39,201 nt of DNA, taken from assembly GCA_050742155.1 (NCBI GenBank), contig JBOGFC010000196.1:1-39201 (forward strand). The letters are read 5' to 3'. Position 1 is the first letter of the stretch, and every line of letters begins with the position of its first letter. This DNA comes from JBOGFC01 sp050742155 (GTDB lineage Bacteria > Actinomycetota > Acidimicrobiia > Spongiisociales > JALYHC01). The notes below the pieces were generated by a model. That model saw only the letters and a list, made by a program, of their open reading frames with translations. It was not told the origin of the DNA and did no database searches. A program made the translations under genes and the position numbers. Shown piece by piece: positions 1 through 6,118 of the stretch.

Positions 1-3
1 CAT

Positions 4-168
4 CTAGTGCCCCGTCACGCAACGTTTGCCGCGTCCAGGGCGGCCAGGACCGCCGTCGGCTGCGTCCTCGTCCTCAACGCACCACCGGTGCGCCTTCGTC
101 CTGCGTCCTTGCCGACGACGCTCCTGACTCGCCCTGAACATCAGCAACGTCACGAGACGGGGCACTAG
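4..168. repeat. MITE-like long imperfect palindrome
   Basis: The ends are a perfect 13-bp inverted repeat, CTAGTGCCCCGTC at 4-16 and its complement at 156-168. Pairing continues inward around one centre near base 86: ACGTT 22-26 with AACGT 146-150, CAGGGCG 36-42 with 130-136, CGTCGGC 54-60 with 111-117, and a central hairpin CGCACC/GGTGCG at 78-92. The whole segment can therefore fold as one long interrupted hairpin. Outer bases read CTA...TAG, which fits a TA target duplication. It has no coding capacity and ends one base before the GTG of the cytochrome gene. A miniature transposable element is an inference; it could also be an unusual leader structure. Confidence 0.5.
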
Positions 169-1731
169 GTGGACATCTCCACGCTGGTCATCGTCATCGT
201 CGCCCTGGGCTCGCTGGCCTGGCTGGGTTTCCTGTTCAGCTCCAGCATGGGGCGGGGTGCCGGAGAGGAGATACCTCCCAATTTCCGCCCCTACTTCACC
301 GACGCCGAGCTGGAGAGCCGGCGGCTGGACCGGGTGCTGGCCGTGGCCCTCACCCTGGCCACCTTCCTGGCCATCTCCCTCCCCATCTACTACCTGGGAG
401 AGGCCCGGCGCCACAGCGCCTTCGCCCAGGGGTTCTCCGACGAGGCCGTCGAGCGGGGCCGCCATATCTTCGAGGAGGAGTTCCAGTGCGTCAACTGCCA
501 CGGCCCGGGTGGAGCGGGAGGGTCGGCCCCCTTCGTCGAGGCGCGAAGCGGGATCCAGACCACCTGGGCGGCTCCGTCCCTCAACGACGTCTTCTACCGC
601 TACGACGAGGACGAGGTGCGCTACTGGATCGTCTTCGGGCGGGCCAACACCCCCATGCCGGCCTGGGGCCTGGAGGGAGGGGGGCCGATGAACGACCAGC
701 AGGTGGAGGAGGTGCTCGCCTACCTACGCTCCATCCAGCTCGGCCAGGCCGAGGTCGTGGCCCAGGCCAACCAGAAGGTGGAGTCCGAGCGGCGGCGCCT
801 GGAAGGGGCCGAGCGCTCCATAACCGACGCCGTCGCCGCCCAGGAGGCCCGCCTCGCCGAGATCGAGAGCGCTCCCGAGAGGCTGCCGCTGGCCGAGGAC
901 CTCCTGGACCGGCTCCGCCGGGCGCTCCAGGAGGGTTTCCAGTCGGGAGTGGACTCGGACGGCGACGGCCTCACCGACGCCTCCGAGCAACAGATCACCG
1001 ACATCATGGCCGAGGCGGCCGAGCAGCTCGGAGCCGGCGCCGTTGCCGAGCCGGCCGGGACCACCACCACGACCACCGCTCCCGATCAGGAAACCACCAC
1101 CACCACCGACGCCGGCCAGGCGGAGACGACCACCACGACGGGGGCGGCCGCTCCCGCCGCCGATTCCCTGGTCCTCGACCCCACCAATCCCACCAGCACC
1201 ACCGACGAGGCGGGAGAGCCCCTCCCCGACCTCGACGCCGCCCTGGACGCTCGCTCCGCGCTGGAGACAGAGGTCACCAGCTTGCAGGTGACGGTGGACA
1301 ACATGGAGAGGCTCCTCGAGCAGACTCGCTCCGGCCTGGAGTTCCTGCGGACCTCGCTCCGCGAGCAGCGCTACGCCTTCGAAGTCGAGCAGCTGTCCGC
1401 CGATCACTTCGAGGGGGACGCCGAGGCGGCCGAGCGGGCCGCCCTCCTCTACAACGCCTACTGCGCCCGCTGCCACACCTCGGGATACTCGGCCGGGGTG
1501 CCCTTCACCCTGGAGGCAGGGTCGGGAGGGCTGGGACCGGCCCTCTGGGAGGGGCGGGCGGCGGTGCAGTTCCCGGACGCCCAGGAGCACCTCAACTTCA
1601 TCATCCAGGGCTCGGACAACGGCGTGGGTTACGGCATCAACGGGGTGGGCACCGGCCGGATGCCCGGCTTCGGTCCCGTCCTCCCTCAAGAGGACATCGA
1701 CCTGATCGTCCGGTTCGAGCGGGGGCTCTGA
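169..1731 (+). CDS. Membrane-anchored diheme cytochrome c
   Basis: Electron-transfer protein of 520 residues with two class I cytochrome c domains, probably facing outside the membrane. Membrane segments lie near residues 4-24 and 56-76. The first haem site is CVNCH at 107-111 with a candidate Met ligand in an NTPMPAWG segment; the second is CARCH at 432-436 with Met in GTGRMPGFG. Between them are a charged coiled-coil-like stretch, a calcium-loop-like DSDGDGLTD, and a low-complexity Thr-rich linker (about residues 298-330). The GTG start directly follows the upstream palindrome and has no clear ribosome site. It is followed after 1 nt by a small membrane protein gene. The cytochrome fold is certain; the partner oxidase or bc complex is not in view. 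Confidence 0.9.
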   Translation: MDISTLVIVIVALGSLAWLGFLFSSSMGRGAGEEIPPNFRPYFTDAELESRRLDRVLAVALTLATFLAISLPIYYLGEARRHSAFAQGFSDEAVERGRHIFEEEFQCVNCHGPGGAGGSAPFVEARSGIQTTWAAPSLNDVFYRYDEDEVRYWIVFGRANTPMPAWGLEGGGPMNDQQVEEVLAYLRSIQLGQAEVVAQANQKVESERRRLEGAERSITDAVAAQEARLAEIESAPERLPLAEDLLDRLRRALQEGFQSGVDSDGDGLTDASEQQITDIMAEAAEQLGAGAVAEPAGTTTTTTAPDQETTTTTDAGQAETTTTTGAAAPAADSLVLDPTNPTSTTDEAGEPLPDLDAALDARSALETEVTSLQVTVDNMERLLEQTRSGLEFLRTSLREQRYAFEVEQLSADHFEGDAEAAERAALLYNAYCARCHTSGYSAGVPFTLEAGSGGLGPALWEGRAAVQFPDAQEHLNFIIQGSDNGVGYGINGVGTGRMPGFGPVLPQEDIDLIVRFERGL

Positions 1732-1732
1732 G

Positions 1733-2080
1733 TTGGACGCCCTGGTCGAGCTGATCCTGGGCAACCTGGTGGTGGCGGGGGTGTTGCTCCTGGTGGGAGC
1801 GGTGCTGATCTTCCCCGGGAGCGCCTATCTGCTCCTCTATACCAACACGGGAAAGAAGCTCGCCTTCCTGGTGGCCGGGGCGGGACTGTTCGGCTGGCTG
1901 GCCATCAACAGCCTGCTCTTCGTGCTCTATGCCCCCCGCGGCCCCCGGCCTCCCGAGATTGCCGGCCTCAACGCCTTCGAGATCCGGATCATCCCGGGTG
2001 CCTTCATGCTGGCCTCCCTGATCCTGTTCATCATGTTCGCGGTGGCGCTCAACCGGCTCGAGGAGGTCGACGAGACCTAG
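1733..2080 (+). CDS. Small membrane protein, unknown function
   Basis: This 115-residue protein begins with TTG one base after the cytochrome stop, so the two are probably translated from one message. It has three hydrophobic segments (about residues 10-28, 38-58 and 82-105) and an Arg/Pro-rich patch (APRGPRPPE) between the second and third. No family was recognised. Coupling to a diheme cytochrome suggests a role in anchoring or assembling a respiratory complex, which is inference. Its last 32 nt overlap the 3' end of the convergent rex gene. Confidence 0.7.
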   Translation: MDALVELILGNLVVAGVLLLVGAVLIFPGSAYLLLYTNTGKKLAFLVAGAGLFGWLAINSLLFVLYAPRGPRPPEIAGLNAFEIRIIPGAFMLASLILFIMFAVALNRLEEVDET

Positions 2081-2699
2081 CCTGGGCCAGGTAGAAGCCC
2101 AGGATCTGCAGCTCGGTGGAGAGATCCACCTGCCGGAGCTCCACGTGGCGGGGGACCTGCAGCACGGCGGGGGCGAAGTTGAGGATCGAGCGCACCCCGG
2201 CCGCCGCCATCCGGTCGGCCACCTCCTGGGCGGCATGGGCGGGTGTGGCGATGATGCCGATGGCCACCCCCCGGCGGGTGACCGCCTCCTCGAGGCGATC
2301 CATGTCCTCGACCGCCAGGCCGTCCACCCGCTTCCCCACCTTCTTGGGGTCGGCATCGAAGAGCCCCACCACCTGAAAGCCACGATCTCCGAAGCCGCCG
2401 TAGTTGGCCAGGGCCGAGCCCAGATTGCCGACCCCGACGATCGCCACCGGCCAGTCACTGGCCAGCCCGAGGGCTCGCTCGATCTCGGAGCGGAGGTGCT
2501 CCACGTCATAGCCGACCCCTCGCACCCCGTAGGAGCCCAGATAGGAGAAGTCCTTGCGAACCTTGGCCGGATTGACGGCGGCCATCCTCGCCAGCTGGTC
2601 GGAGGACGCCGTGGTCTGCCCGGGGGGCAGATCACGCAGGCACTGCAGGTAGATGGGGAGGCGGGCGACGGTGGCCCGCGGGACCTTCCTCGATTTCAC
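2049..2699 (-). CDS. rex: Redox-sensing transcriptional repressor Rex
   Basis: Rex senses the NADH/NAD+ ratio and releases DNA when NADH is high, controlling respiratory and fermentative genes. The 216-residue protein has the expected order: an N-terminal winged helix (IPRATVARLPIYLQ-like start, then KVRKDFSYLGSYGVRG, about 44-63) and a Rossmann domain with GVGNLGSALANY near residue 92. The C-terminal swap helix ends in LQILGFYLAQA. Length matches the family. It lies downstream of a glutaredoxin-like gene on the same strand and converges on the cytochrome pair with a 32-nt overlap, so antisense interference is possible. No Rex-type operator (TTGTGAA-N4-TTCACAA) was seen upstream. Confidence 0.95.
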   Translation of the reverse strand: MKSRKVPRATVARLPIYLQCLRDLPPGQTTASSDQLARMAAVNPAKVRKDFSYLGSYGVRGVGYDVEHLRSEIERALGLASDWPVAIVGVGNLGSALANYGGFGDRGFQVVGLFDADPKKVGKRVDGLAVEDMDRLEEAVTRRGVAIGIIATPAHAAQEVADRMAAAGVRSILNFAPAVLQVPRHVELRQVDLSTELQILGFYLAQARSRRPPRAG

Positions 2700-2746
2700 A
2701 AGCGCACAATATTACCCTCCCCCTGCCGCCCGCTGCTCCCTCCCCG

Positions 2747-2794
2747 TTTTGGCGCGCAAAGATCACACCAGGGTGTGAAGATCACGCGCCAAAA
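2747..2794. repeat. Nested palindrome between glutaredoxin and rex
   Basis: Outer arms TTTTGGCGCG (2747-2756) and CGCGCCAAAA (2785-2794) are perfectly complementary. Inside them a second perfect palindrome, TCACACC-AG-GGTGTGA (2763-2778), covers the glutaredoxin stop codon. In minus-strand RNA this gives a long hairpin with one internal loop between two genes of the same direction. There is no U-run on the 3' side, so a classic terminator is not supported. A processing or attenuation hairpin, or a double operator for rex, is possible. Confidence 0.6.
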
Positions 2795-3053
2795 GCGAGC
2801 GGAGCCGCGCCACCATCAATCCCCAGGCCAGCCGTGCCTCCGAGATACGGCCCTCGGCGATCACCCGGCCGTCCGGGGTCCTCACCACCGGTACCCGCTC
2901 CCCAAACTGGTCGACCAGCGCCGGGTGGGCATCGATGTCGTGTTCCACCAGGCGGGCGCCCAGCCGCCCGGCCCATTTGGTGACCGCCGGGCGGGCCGCC
3001 TCGCACAGTGTGCACGGATGGCGGATGAGGAACTCGACCACCAGGGGCCTCAA
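2763..3053 (-). CDS. Glutaredoxin-like thiol-redox protein
   Basis: A 96-residue thioredoxin-fold protein with a CTLC redox motif at residues 14-17, a cis-proline segment RVPVVRTPDG, and the short beta-alpha-beta layout of the DUF836/glutaredoxin-like family. It is likely a cytosolic disulfide exchanger. Start chosen at TTG 3053, which has GGGGCGGAG a few bases upstream; a GTG five codons inside is an alternative. It sits 63 nt upstream of rex on the same strand. Small glutaredoxin-like genes next to rex are known in actinobacteria, so a shared redox-response unit is a reasonable inference. Confidence 0.8.
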   Translation of the reverse strand: MRPLVVEFLIRHPCTLCEAARPAVTKWAGRLGARLVEHDIDAHPALVDQFGERVPVVRTPDGRVIAEGRISEARLAWGLMVARLRSLLARDLHTLV

Positions 3054-3079
3054 GGTTTCTCCGCCCCAACCGATGAACC

Positions 3080-3108
3080 TTGACGGGGCGTACGTGCGCT
3101 CCCATAGT
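3080..3108 (+). promoter_or_regulatory. Candidate housekeeping promoter
   Basis: TTGACG at 3080-3085, a 17-bp spacer, then CATAGT at 3103-3108. It points into a 250-bp plus-strand interval that holds only two very short reading frames. The same TTGACG hexamer is used in the nrdJ promoter candidate. Confidence 0.4.
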
Positions 3109-3131
3109 CGGGGTACGGCGAGACGATCGTC

Positions 3132-3245
3132 GTGAGCACCGAGGGCACGTTCAATGCCGAGGTGTTCAGGAAAGCCTCCCAGCCCGCCCCAACGGCGGTC
3201 CCTCCCGTACCCCGGCTCCCCTCTCTCGGCCCCCGGGGCAGGTAG
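3132..3245 (+). CDS. Possible 37-residue peptide
   Basis: A GTG-started frame about 24 nt after the candidate promoter encodes a Pro-rich peptide of 37 residues with high third-position GC. There is no ribosome site and no recognised family. It precedes the small membrane peptide by 14 nt. It may be a leader peptide or nothing. Confidence 0.18.
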   Translation: MSTEGTFNAEVFRKASQPAPTAVPPVPRLPSLGPRGR

Positions 3246-3259
3246 GCTGAGCGGCCGAT

Positions 3260-3355
3260 ATGCGGCCGGTCACCACCATCGTCCTGGTCGTGCTAATCCT
3301 TCTGATCGTGGTGGCTTCCTTCGTCTGGTGGTCACCGTTCTTGTTCGGATCCTGA
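3260..3355 (+). CDS. Single-span small membrane peptide
   Basis: An ATG frame of 31 residues. After a short basic start (MRPVTT) it has one unbroken hydrophobic helix, about residues 7-22 (IVLVVLILLIVVASFV), then WWSPFLFGS. That composition is what a real one-helix membrane protein looks like and is unlikely from random high-GC DNA. The promoter candidate at 3080-3108 is upstream. Its last 24 nt overlap the 3' end of the convergent SAM hydroxide adenosyltransferase gene. Function unknown; no clear ribosome site. Confidence 0.4.
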   Translation: MRPVTTIVLVVLILLIVVASFVWWSPFLFGS

Positions 3356-4153
3356 CACCAGAAAGGTCACCGCCAGCCCCGGCGCCAGGTTGAAGCGCCG
3401 GTCGGCCCTCCCCTCCCGCACGGCGATGGCGATCAGCCCATACGAATCGACGTGGACCAGGGCGCCGTCGGTGGGTGCCTGGGCATAGGATGACAACCAG
3501 GGCAGCTCGTGGACTGTCCCTCCCACGCGCACCATCAGCCGATCCCCCGTCTTGACGCCCAGCGCCTCGAGCTCATGGGGGGCCACGTTGGTCTGGGCGT
3601 TTCCAAAGTGGTCGACCCACCACACCTCCCCCTGTACCTGGTGATCGCCCACCTCGGCCAGGGGAAGCAGCATCGGAGTGAGCGAGGAAGGGTCGGCCGC
3701 CCTCCCCAGCTCGGGCAGGCCCGCCTGCTCCGAGGCCAGCACGGCAGCGGCCGGGGCGAAGCGGTCCCGGCCGGCGAAGGTGGCCCCCTCGTGGGGGATC
3801 ACGAAGGCCGGGTTCTCCAGCACCGCCACCTCCTGGGCGCCTCCCACCATCTGGACCGCCGGAGCCAGGAGGCCGTTGTCGGGGCCCACGAAGTGACCCC
3901 AGGCCGTCCGGACGGCGATGGGGCGCCGCTCGCTCCCCACCCCCGGGTCCACCACCGCCAGAGCCACTCCCTCCGGGAGGTACTGGACGGCCCGCAACAG
4001 GGCCAGCGCACCTCCCCGCACATCCCCCGGGGCGATCCCATGGGTGACGTCGATCACCCGTAGCTCGGGGGCGATCCGGGCGATCACCCCGTGCACCACG
4101 CCGACGAACTCGTCGGCCAGCCCGAAGTCGGACAGAAAGGCGATGGGTCTCAC
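3332..4153 (-). CDS. SAM hydroxide adenosyltransferase (DUF62 family)
   Basis: This family splits S-adenosylmethionine with hydroxide to adenosine and methionine and is related to the fluorinase and chlorinase. The 273-residue protein carries the family signatures in order: FLSDFG at the N-terminus, DVTHGIAPGD, VVDPGVGSERRP, GPDNGLL, FAGRDRFAPAAA and, in the C-terminal barrel, WWVDHFGNAQTN. The start is the GTG at 4153, sharing 4 nt (GTGA) with the stop of the upstream lipoprotein gene, which implies translational coupling. Nothing indicates halogenase activity, and most members of this type act as hydrolases. Confidence 0.9.
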   Translation of the reverse strand: MRPIAFLSDFGLADEFVGVVHGVIARIAPELRVIDVTHGIAPGDVRGGALALLRAVQYLPEGVALAVVDPGVGSERRPIAVRTAWGHFVGPDNGLLAPAVQMVGGAQEVAVLENPAFVIPHEGATFAGRDRFAPAAAVLASEQAGLPELGRAADPSSLTPMLLPLAEVGDHQVQGEVWWVDHFGNAQTNVAPHELEALGVKTGDRLMVRVGGTVHELPWLSSYAQAPTDGALVHVDSYGLIAIAVREGRADRRFNLAPGLAVTFLVSGSEQER

Positions 4154-4791
4154 CGATTCTCCAACAGCTCGCCCAGGAAGCTCAGGATATCGTCGGCCAC
4201 CGCCGAGCCGGCCAGGAGCTCCGCCCCTCGAGCGCTCCCGGGGTACAGTTTGGAGTCGACGGGCGGCGGTGAGTTGGCCTCCACCACCCGCTGGGCCTGG
4301 ACGGCCTGGTGGTCCCCGATCGCCGACCCGAGCCACTTGGGGGCCGAGACGCCCCGGGCCAGCTCGGCCAGGCCGGGCTCGGGGGCCACCGGGGAGAGGA
4401 TGGCCACTCCGGCCACCGGGTGGCCGCCGGCCATTCCCAGGGCCAGCTCGCCCCGCTCGGCCTCGGCCACCACCACCAGACGGGGGGCCTCCAGGAACTC
4501 GACCGCCCCCAACACGTCCCTGGCCAGCAGGCGGGGGTCGTCGCTGGGGCGGAACTCGAGAACCAGTACCCGGTAACCGTCTTCCGCCAGGCGGTCGGCG
4601 AACCCGTGCCACGATGCCGGGGCTCCGCTCGGTAAGACGAGCACCGCCGCCCGGCCGTTCCCCACCAGCCTCCCGCCCACCTGGACCGCATCGGAGGCCA
4701 GGAAGGAAACCTCCTCTCCCCCGCCGGGCCCGCAGGCCAGCAGGGCCGCCAGGGCCGCCCCCAGCCAGGCCGGGCGAGGCTTACCTACCAC
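4150..4791 (-). CDS. Lipoprotein with degenerate alpha/beta-hydrolase fold
   Basis: A 213-residue exported protein. From the GTG at 4791 the N-terminus is a short basic stretch, a hydrophobic core and the lipobox LLAC with Cys20. A further upstream TTG (4806) would add five residues. The body resembles a small alpha/beta hydrolase (VLVLPSGAPASWHGFADRLAEDG, then RLVVVAEAERGELALGMAGG). However, the nucleophile elbow reads AEAERG, with no Ser or Cys where GxSxG is expected, so catalysis is doubtful. It is coupled by GTGA overlap to the SAM hydroxide adenosyltransferase and transcribed divergently from the Clp1-like kinase with overlapping promoters. Confidence 0.7.
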   Translation of the reverse strand: MVGKPRPAWLGAALAALLACGPGGGEEVSFLASDAVQVGGRLVGNGRAAVLVLPSGAPASWHGFADRLAEDGYRVLVLEFRPSDDPRLLARDVLGAVEFLEAPRLVVVAEAERGELALGMAGGHPVAGVAILSPVAPEPGLAELARGVSAPKWLGSAIGDHQAVQAQRVVEANSPPPVDSKLYPGSARGAELLAGSAVADDILSFLGELLENR

Positions 4792-4797
4792 CGACCG

Positions 4798-4807
4798 ATC
4801 GTACAAT
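4798..4807. promoter_or_regulatory. Overlapping divergent leaderless -10 boxes
   Basis: On the plus strand TACAAT (4802-4807) lies 7 nt before the ATG of the kinase at 4815. On the minus strand TACGAT (4803-4798) lies 6 nt before the GTG of the lipoprotein gene at 4791. Both distances place the transcription start on the start codon. The two boxes share 2 bp, so one polymerase would exclude the other. No good -35 hexamer is seen in either direction. Confidence 0.5.
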
Positions 4808-4814
4808 CCGGGAC

Positions 4815-5699
4815 ATGACCAGCGACCACGATGCCCTGGTGGAAGACCTCTCCCGCCAGCGGGGAGTGGTGATGCTGATCGGCGGCCCGGACACCGGCAA
4901 GACCACCCTGGCTCGTCGGGTGCTGGCTGAGGGGGTGCGGGCCGGCAAGTCGGCCGCCTACGTGGACGCCGACGTGGGCCAGACCACGAGCGGGCCCCCC
5001 ACCTGCGTGGGCCTCAAGTGGGTACGGGAGACCGCCGACCTCGACTACCTGGAAGTCTCCGATGAGCTGCGCTTCGTGGGCGCCGTCTCCCCGGAGCGAG
5101 TGGTGCTCCAACAGGTGACGGCCACCGCCACCCTGGTCGAGGCGGGCCGCCACGGTGCCGACCTGGTGGTCCTCGACACCACCGGGGCGATCTCCGGAGT
5201 GGTGGGCCAGACCCTCAAGTACCACAAGATGGAGCTCGCCCGGCCCGAGGTGGTGGTGGCTCTGCAGCGGGGCGGGGAGATGGAGCCCATCGTGGGGATG
5301 CTGCGACGCTTCTTCTCGGCCAACGTGGAGGTGATGGGCGTCCATCCCGAGGTGGTGCCGGTGTCCCCCGAGGAGCGGCGCACCTACCGGGCCAAGCGCT
5401 TCGCCGAGGCCTTCGGGCCCCCACTGAGCCGATGGCGGGTCCGCCCCACCGTGTTCGCCCCCACCCTTCCGGCCGGGCTGGACCTGGGCCGGCTGGACCG
5501 GATGCTGGTGGGACTCCAGGACCGCTCCGGCCGCTGCCTGGGGCTGGGCGCCCTCGAGTACGGGGGGGAAGACACCCTGCGGGTGATCACCAACAGTGGA
5601 GAGGGGATGCGAGGCCTGCGGTTGGGTACCCTGCGGATCGACCTGGAGAGCTTCGACACCACCCGGGTGGACCTGCGGGACGTGATGTTCGGGGTGTGA
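4815..5699 (+). CDS. Clp1/Grc3-type P-loop polynucleotide kinase family protein
   Basis: The 294-residue protein has a Walker A GGPDTGKTT at residues 23-31, followed by DADVGQ at 51-56. The latter is the signature pairing of the Clp1 P-loop family (Clp1, Nol9/Grc3), which phosphorylates RNA or DNA 5'-hydroxyl ends. A Walker B-like LVVLDTTGAISG follows near residue 118. The C-terminal third has a beta-rich region ending in LRVITNSGEGMRGLRLGTLRID. The bacterial members are poorly characterised; RNA end-healing or repair is plausible, but the substrate is unknown. It starts 7 nt after a -10 box, with no ribosome site, so translation is probably leaderless. Confidence 0.7.
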   Translation: MTSDHDALVEDLSRQRGVVMLIGGPDTGKTTLARRVLAEGVRAGKSAAYVDADVGQTTSGPPTCVGLKWVRETADLDYLEVSDELRFVGAVSPERVVLQQVTATATLVEAGRHGADLVVLDTTGAISGVVGQTLKYHKMELARPEVVVALQRGGEMEPIVGMLRRFFSANVEVMGVHPEVVPVSPEERRTYRAKRFAEAFGPPLSRWRVRPTVFAPTLPAGLDLGRLDRMLVGLQDRSGRCLGLGALEYGGEDTLRVITNSGEGMRGLRLGTLRIDLESFDTTRVDLRDVMFGV

Positions 5700-5792
5700 G
5701 CAAAGACCCAAGGAACCTCGGCAGCCTTCGCCCCCGCACTTCCCCAAACAGGGTCTCGAGCTGCTCCAGCACCTTGGGCCTTCGCCGCGCCG

Positions 5793-5821
5793 AATTTACG
5801 GTGGATGACCGGCCCCGTCAA
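5793..5821 (-). promoter_or_regulatory. Candidate antisense promoter
   Basis: Read on the minus strand, TTGACG (5821-5816), 17 bp, then TAAATT (5798-5793). It would transcribe toward the 3' end of the kinase gene, through a 61-codon GTG-started frame (5772 to 5587) of unknown worth, or make an antisense RNA. Confidence 0.3.
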
Positions 5822-5856
5822 GCATCTCGACGAAGCAAGCTTTTCGCGCTGTCGTG

Positions 5857-5969
5857 TTGTCTACCGCGCGCAACTCACCTCAGATCGGGTCAGGTGGCTC
5901 AGCCAGCGGTGGGGTTTCCACAAATCCACAGCAATCCACAGGCCCTTGTGCACAACCTCCTGTAGACAA
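5857..5969. promoter_or_regulatory. Cluster of DnaA-box-like sites
   Basis: Within the 414-bp gene-free stretch 5700-6113, six sites resemble the actinobacterial DnaA box TT(G/A)TCCACA: TTGTCTACC 5857, GTTTCCACA 5914, AAATCCACA 5922, CAATCCACA 5932, TTGTGCACA 5946 (centre of the palindrome TTGTGCACAA), and TTGTCTACA read on the minus strand at 5969-5961. Each differs from consensus by one or two bases. A T7 run follows at about 5982-5988. No dnaA, dnaN or parAB genes are adjacent, so origin function is uncertain; a DnaA-titration or regulatory cluster is the alternative. The rest of the stretch holds no gene that can be supported. Confidence 0.35.
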
Positions 5970-6005
5970 GTCCCGTCAGTCATTTTTTTCGCGTACGGGG
6001 TGGGG

Positions 6006-6059
6006 GCCAACCCAGGGTTCCTGCGCGCCTCTCCGGCGCGTAACCGCCCGCGGTTCAGG
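6006..6059. repeat. 54-bp structured repeat, copy 1
   Basis: First of two identical 54-bp copies in tandem, separated by 5 bp. Each contains AACCC-A-GGGTT, then CCTG, the hairpin CGCGCC-TCTCC-GGCGCG, the hairpin AACCGC-CC-GCGGTT, and CAGG, which can pair with CCTG to close a three-way junction. A diverged third copy lies at 16230-16284. Confidence 0.85.
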
Positions 6060-6064
6060 TCAGA

Positions 6065-6118
6065 GCCAACCCAGGGTTCCTGCGCGCCTCTCCGGCGCGT
6101 AACCGCCCGCGGTTCAGG
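6065..6118. repeat. 54-bp structured repeat, copy 2
   Basis: Exact duplicate of copy 1. Its right end supplies the stop codon of the convergent mshA gene (TGA at 6116-6114), so the element lies exactly at a 3' gene end. This suits a terminator, RNA-stability or REP-type role, which is inference. Confidence 0.85.

Noticed and set aside
486..1754. Second long plus-strand frame inside the cytochrome gene
   Set aside because: Composition is almost only Arg, Gly, Pro and His, without domains; it is an out-of-frame shadow of the diheme cytochrome.
2700..2794. Rex operator upstream of rex
   Set aside because: The inner dyad reads TCACA...TGTGA, the reverse half-site order of the Rex consensus, and spacing does not fit.
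3332..4153. Fluorinase or chlorinase activity of the DUF62 protein
   Set aside because: Sequence blocks fit the hydroxide adenosyltransferase majority and no halometabolite genes are nearby.
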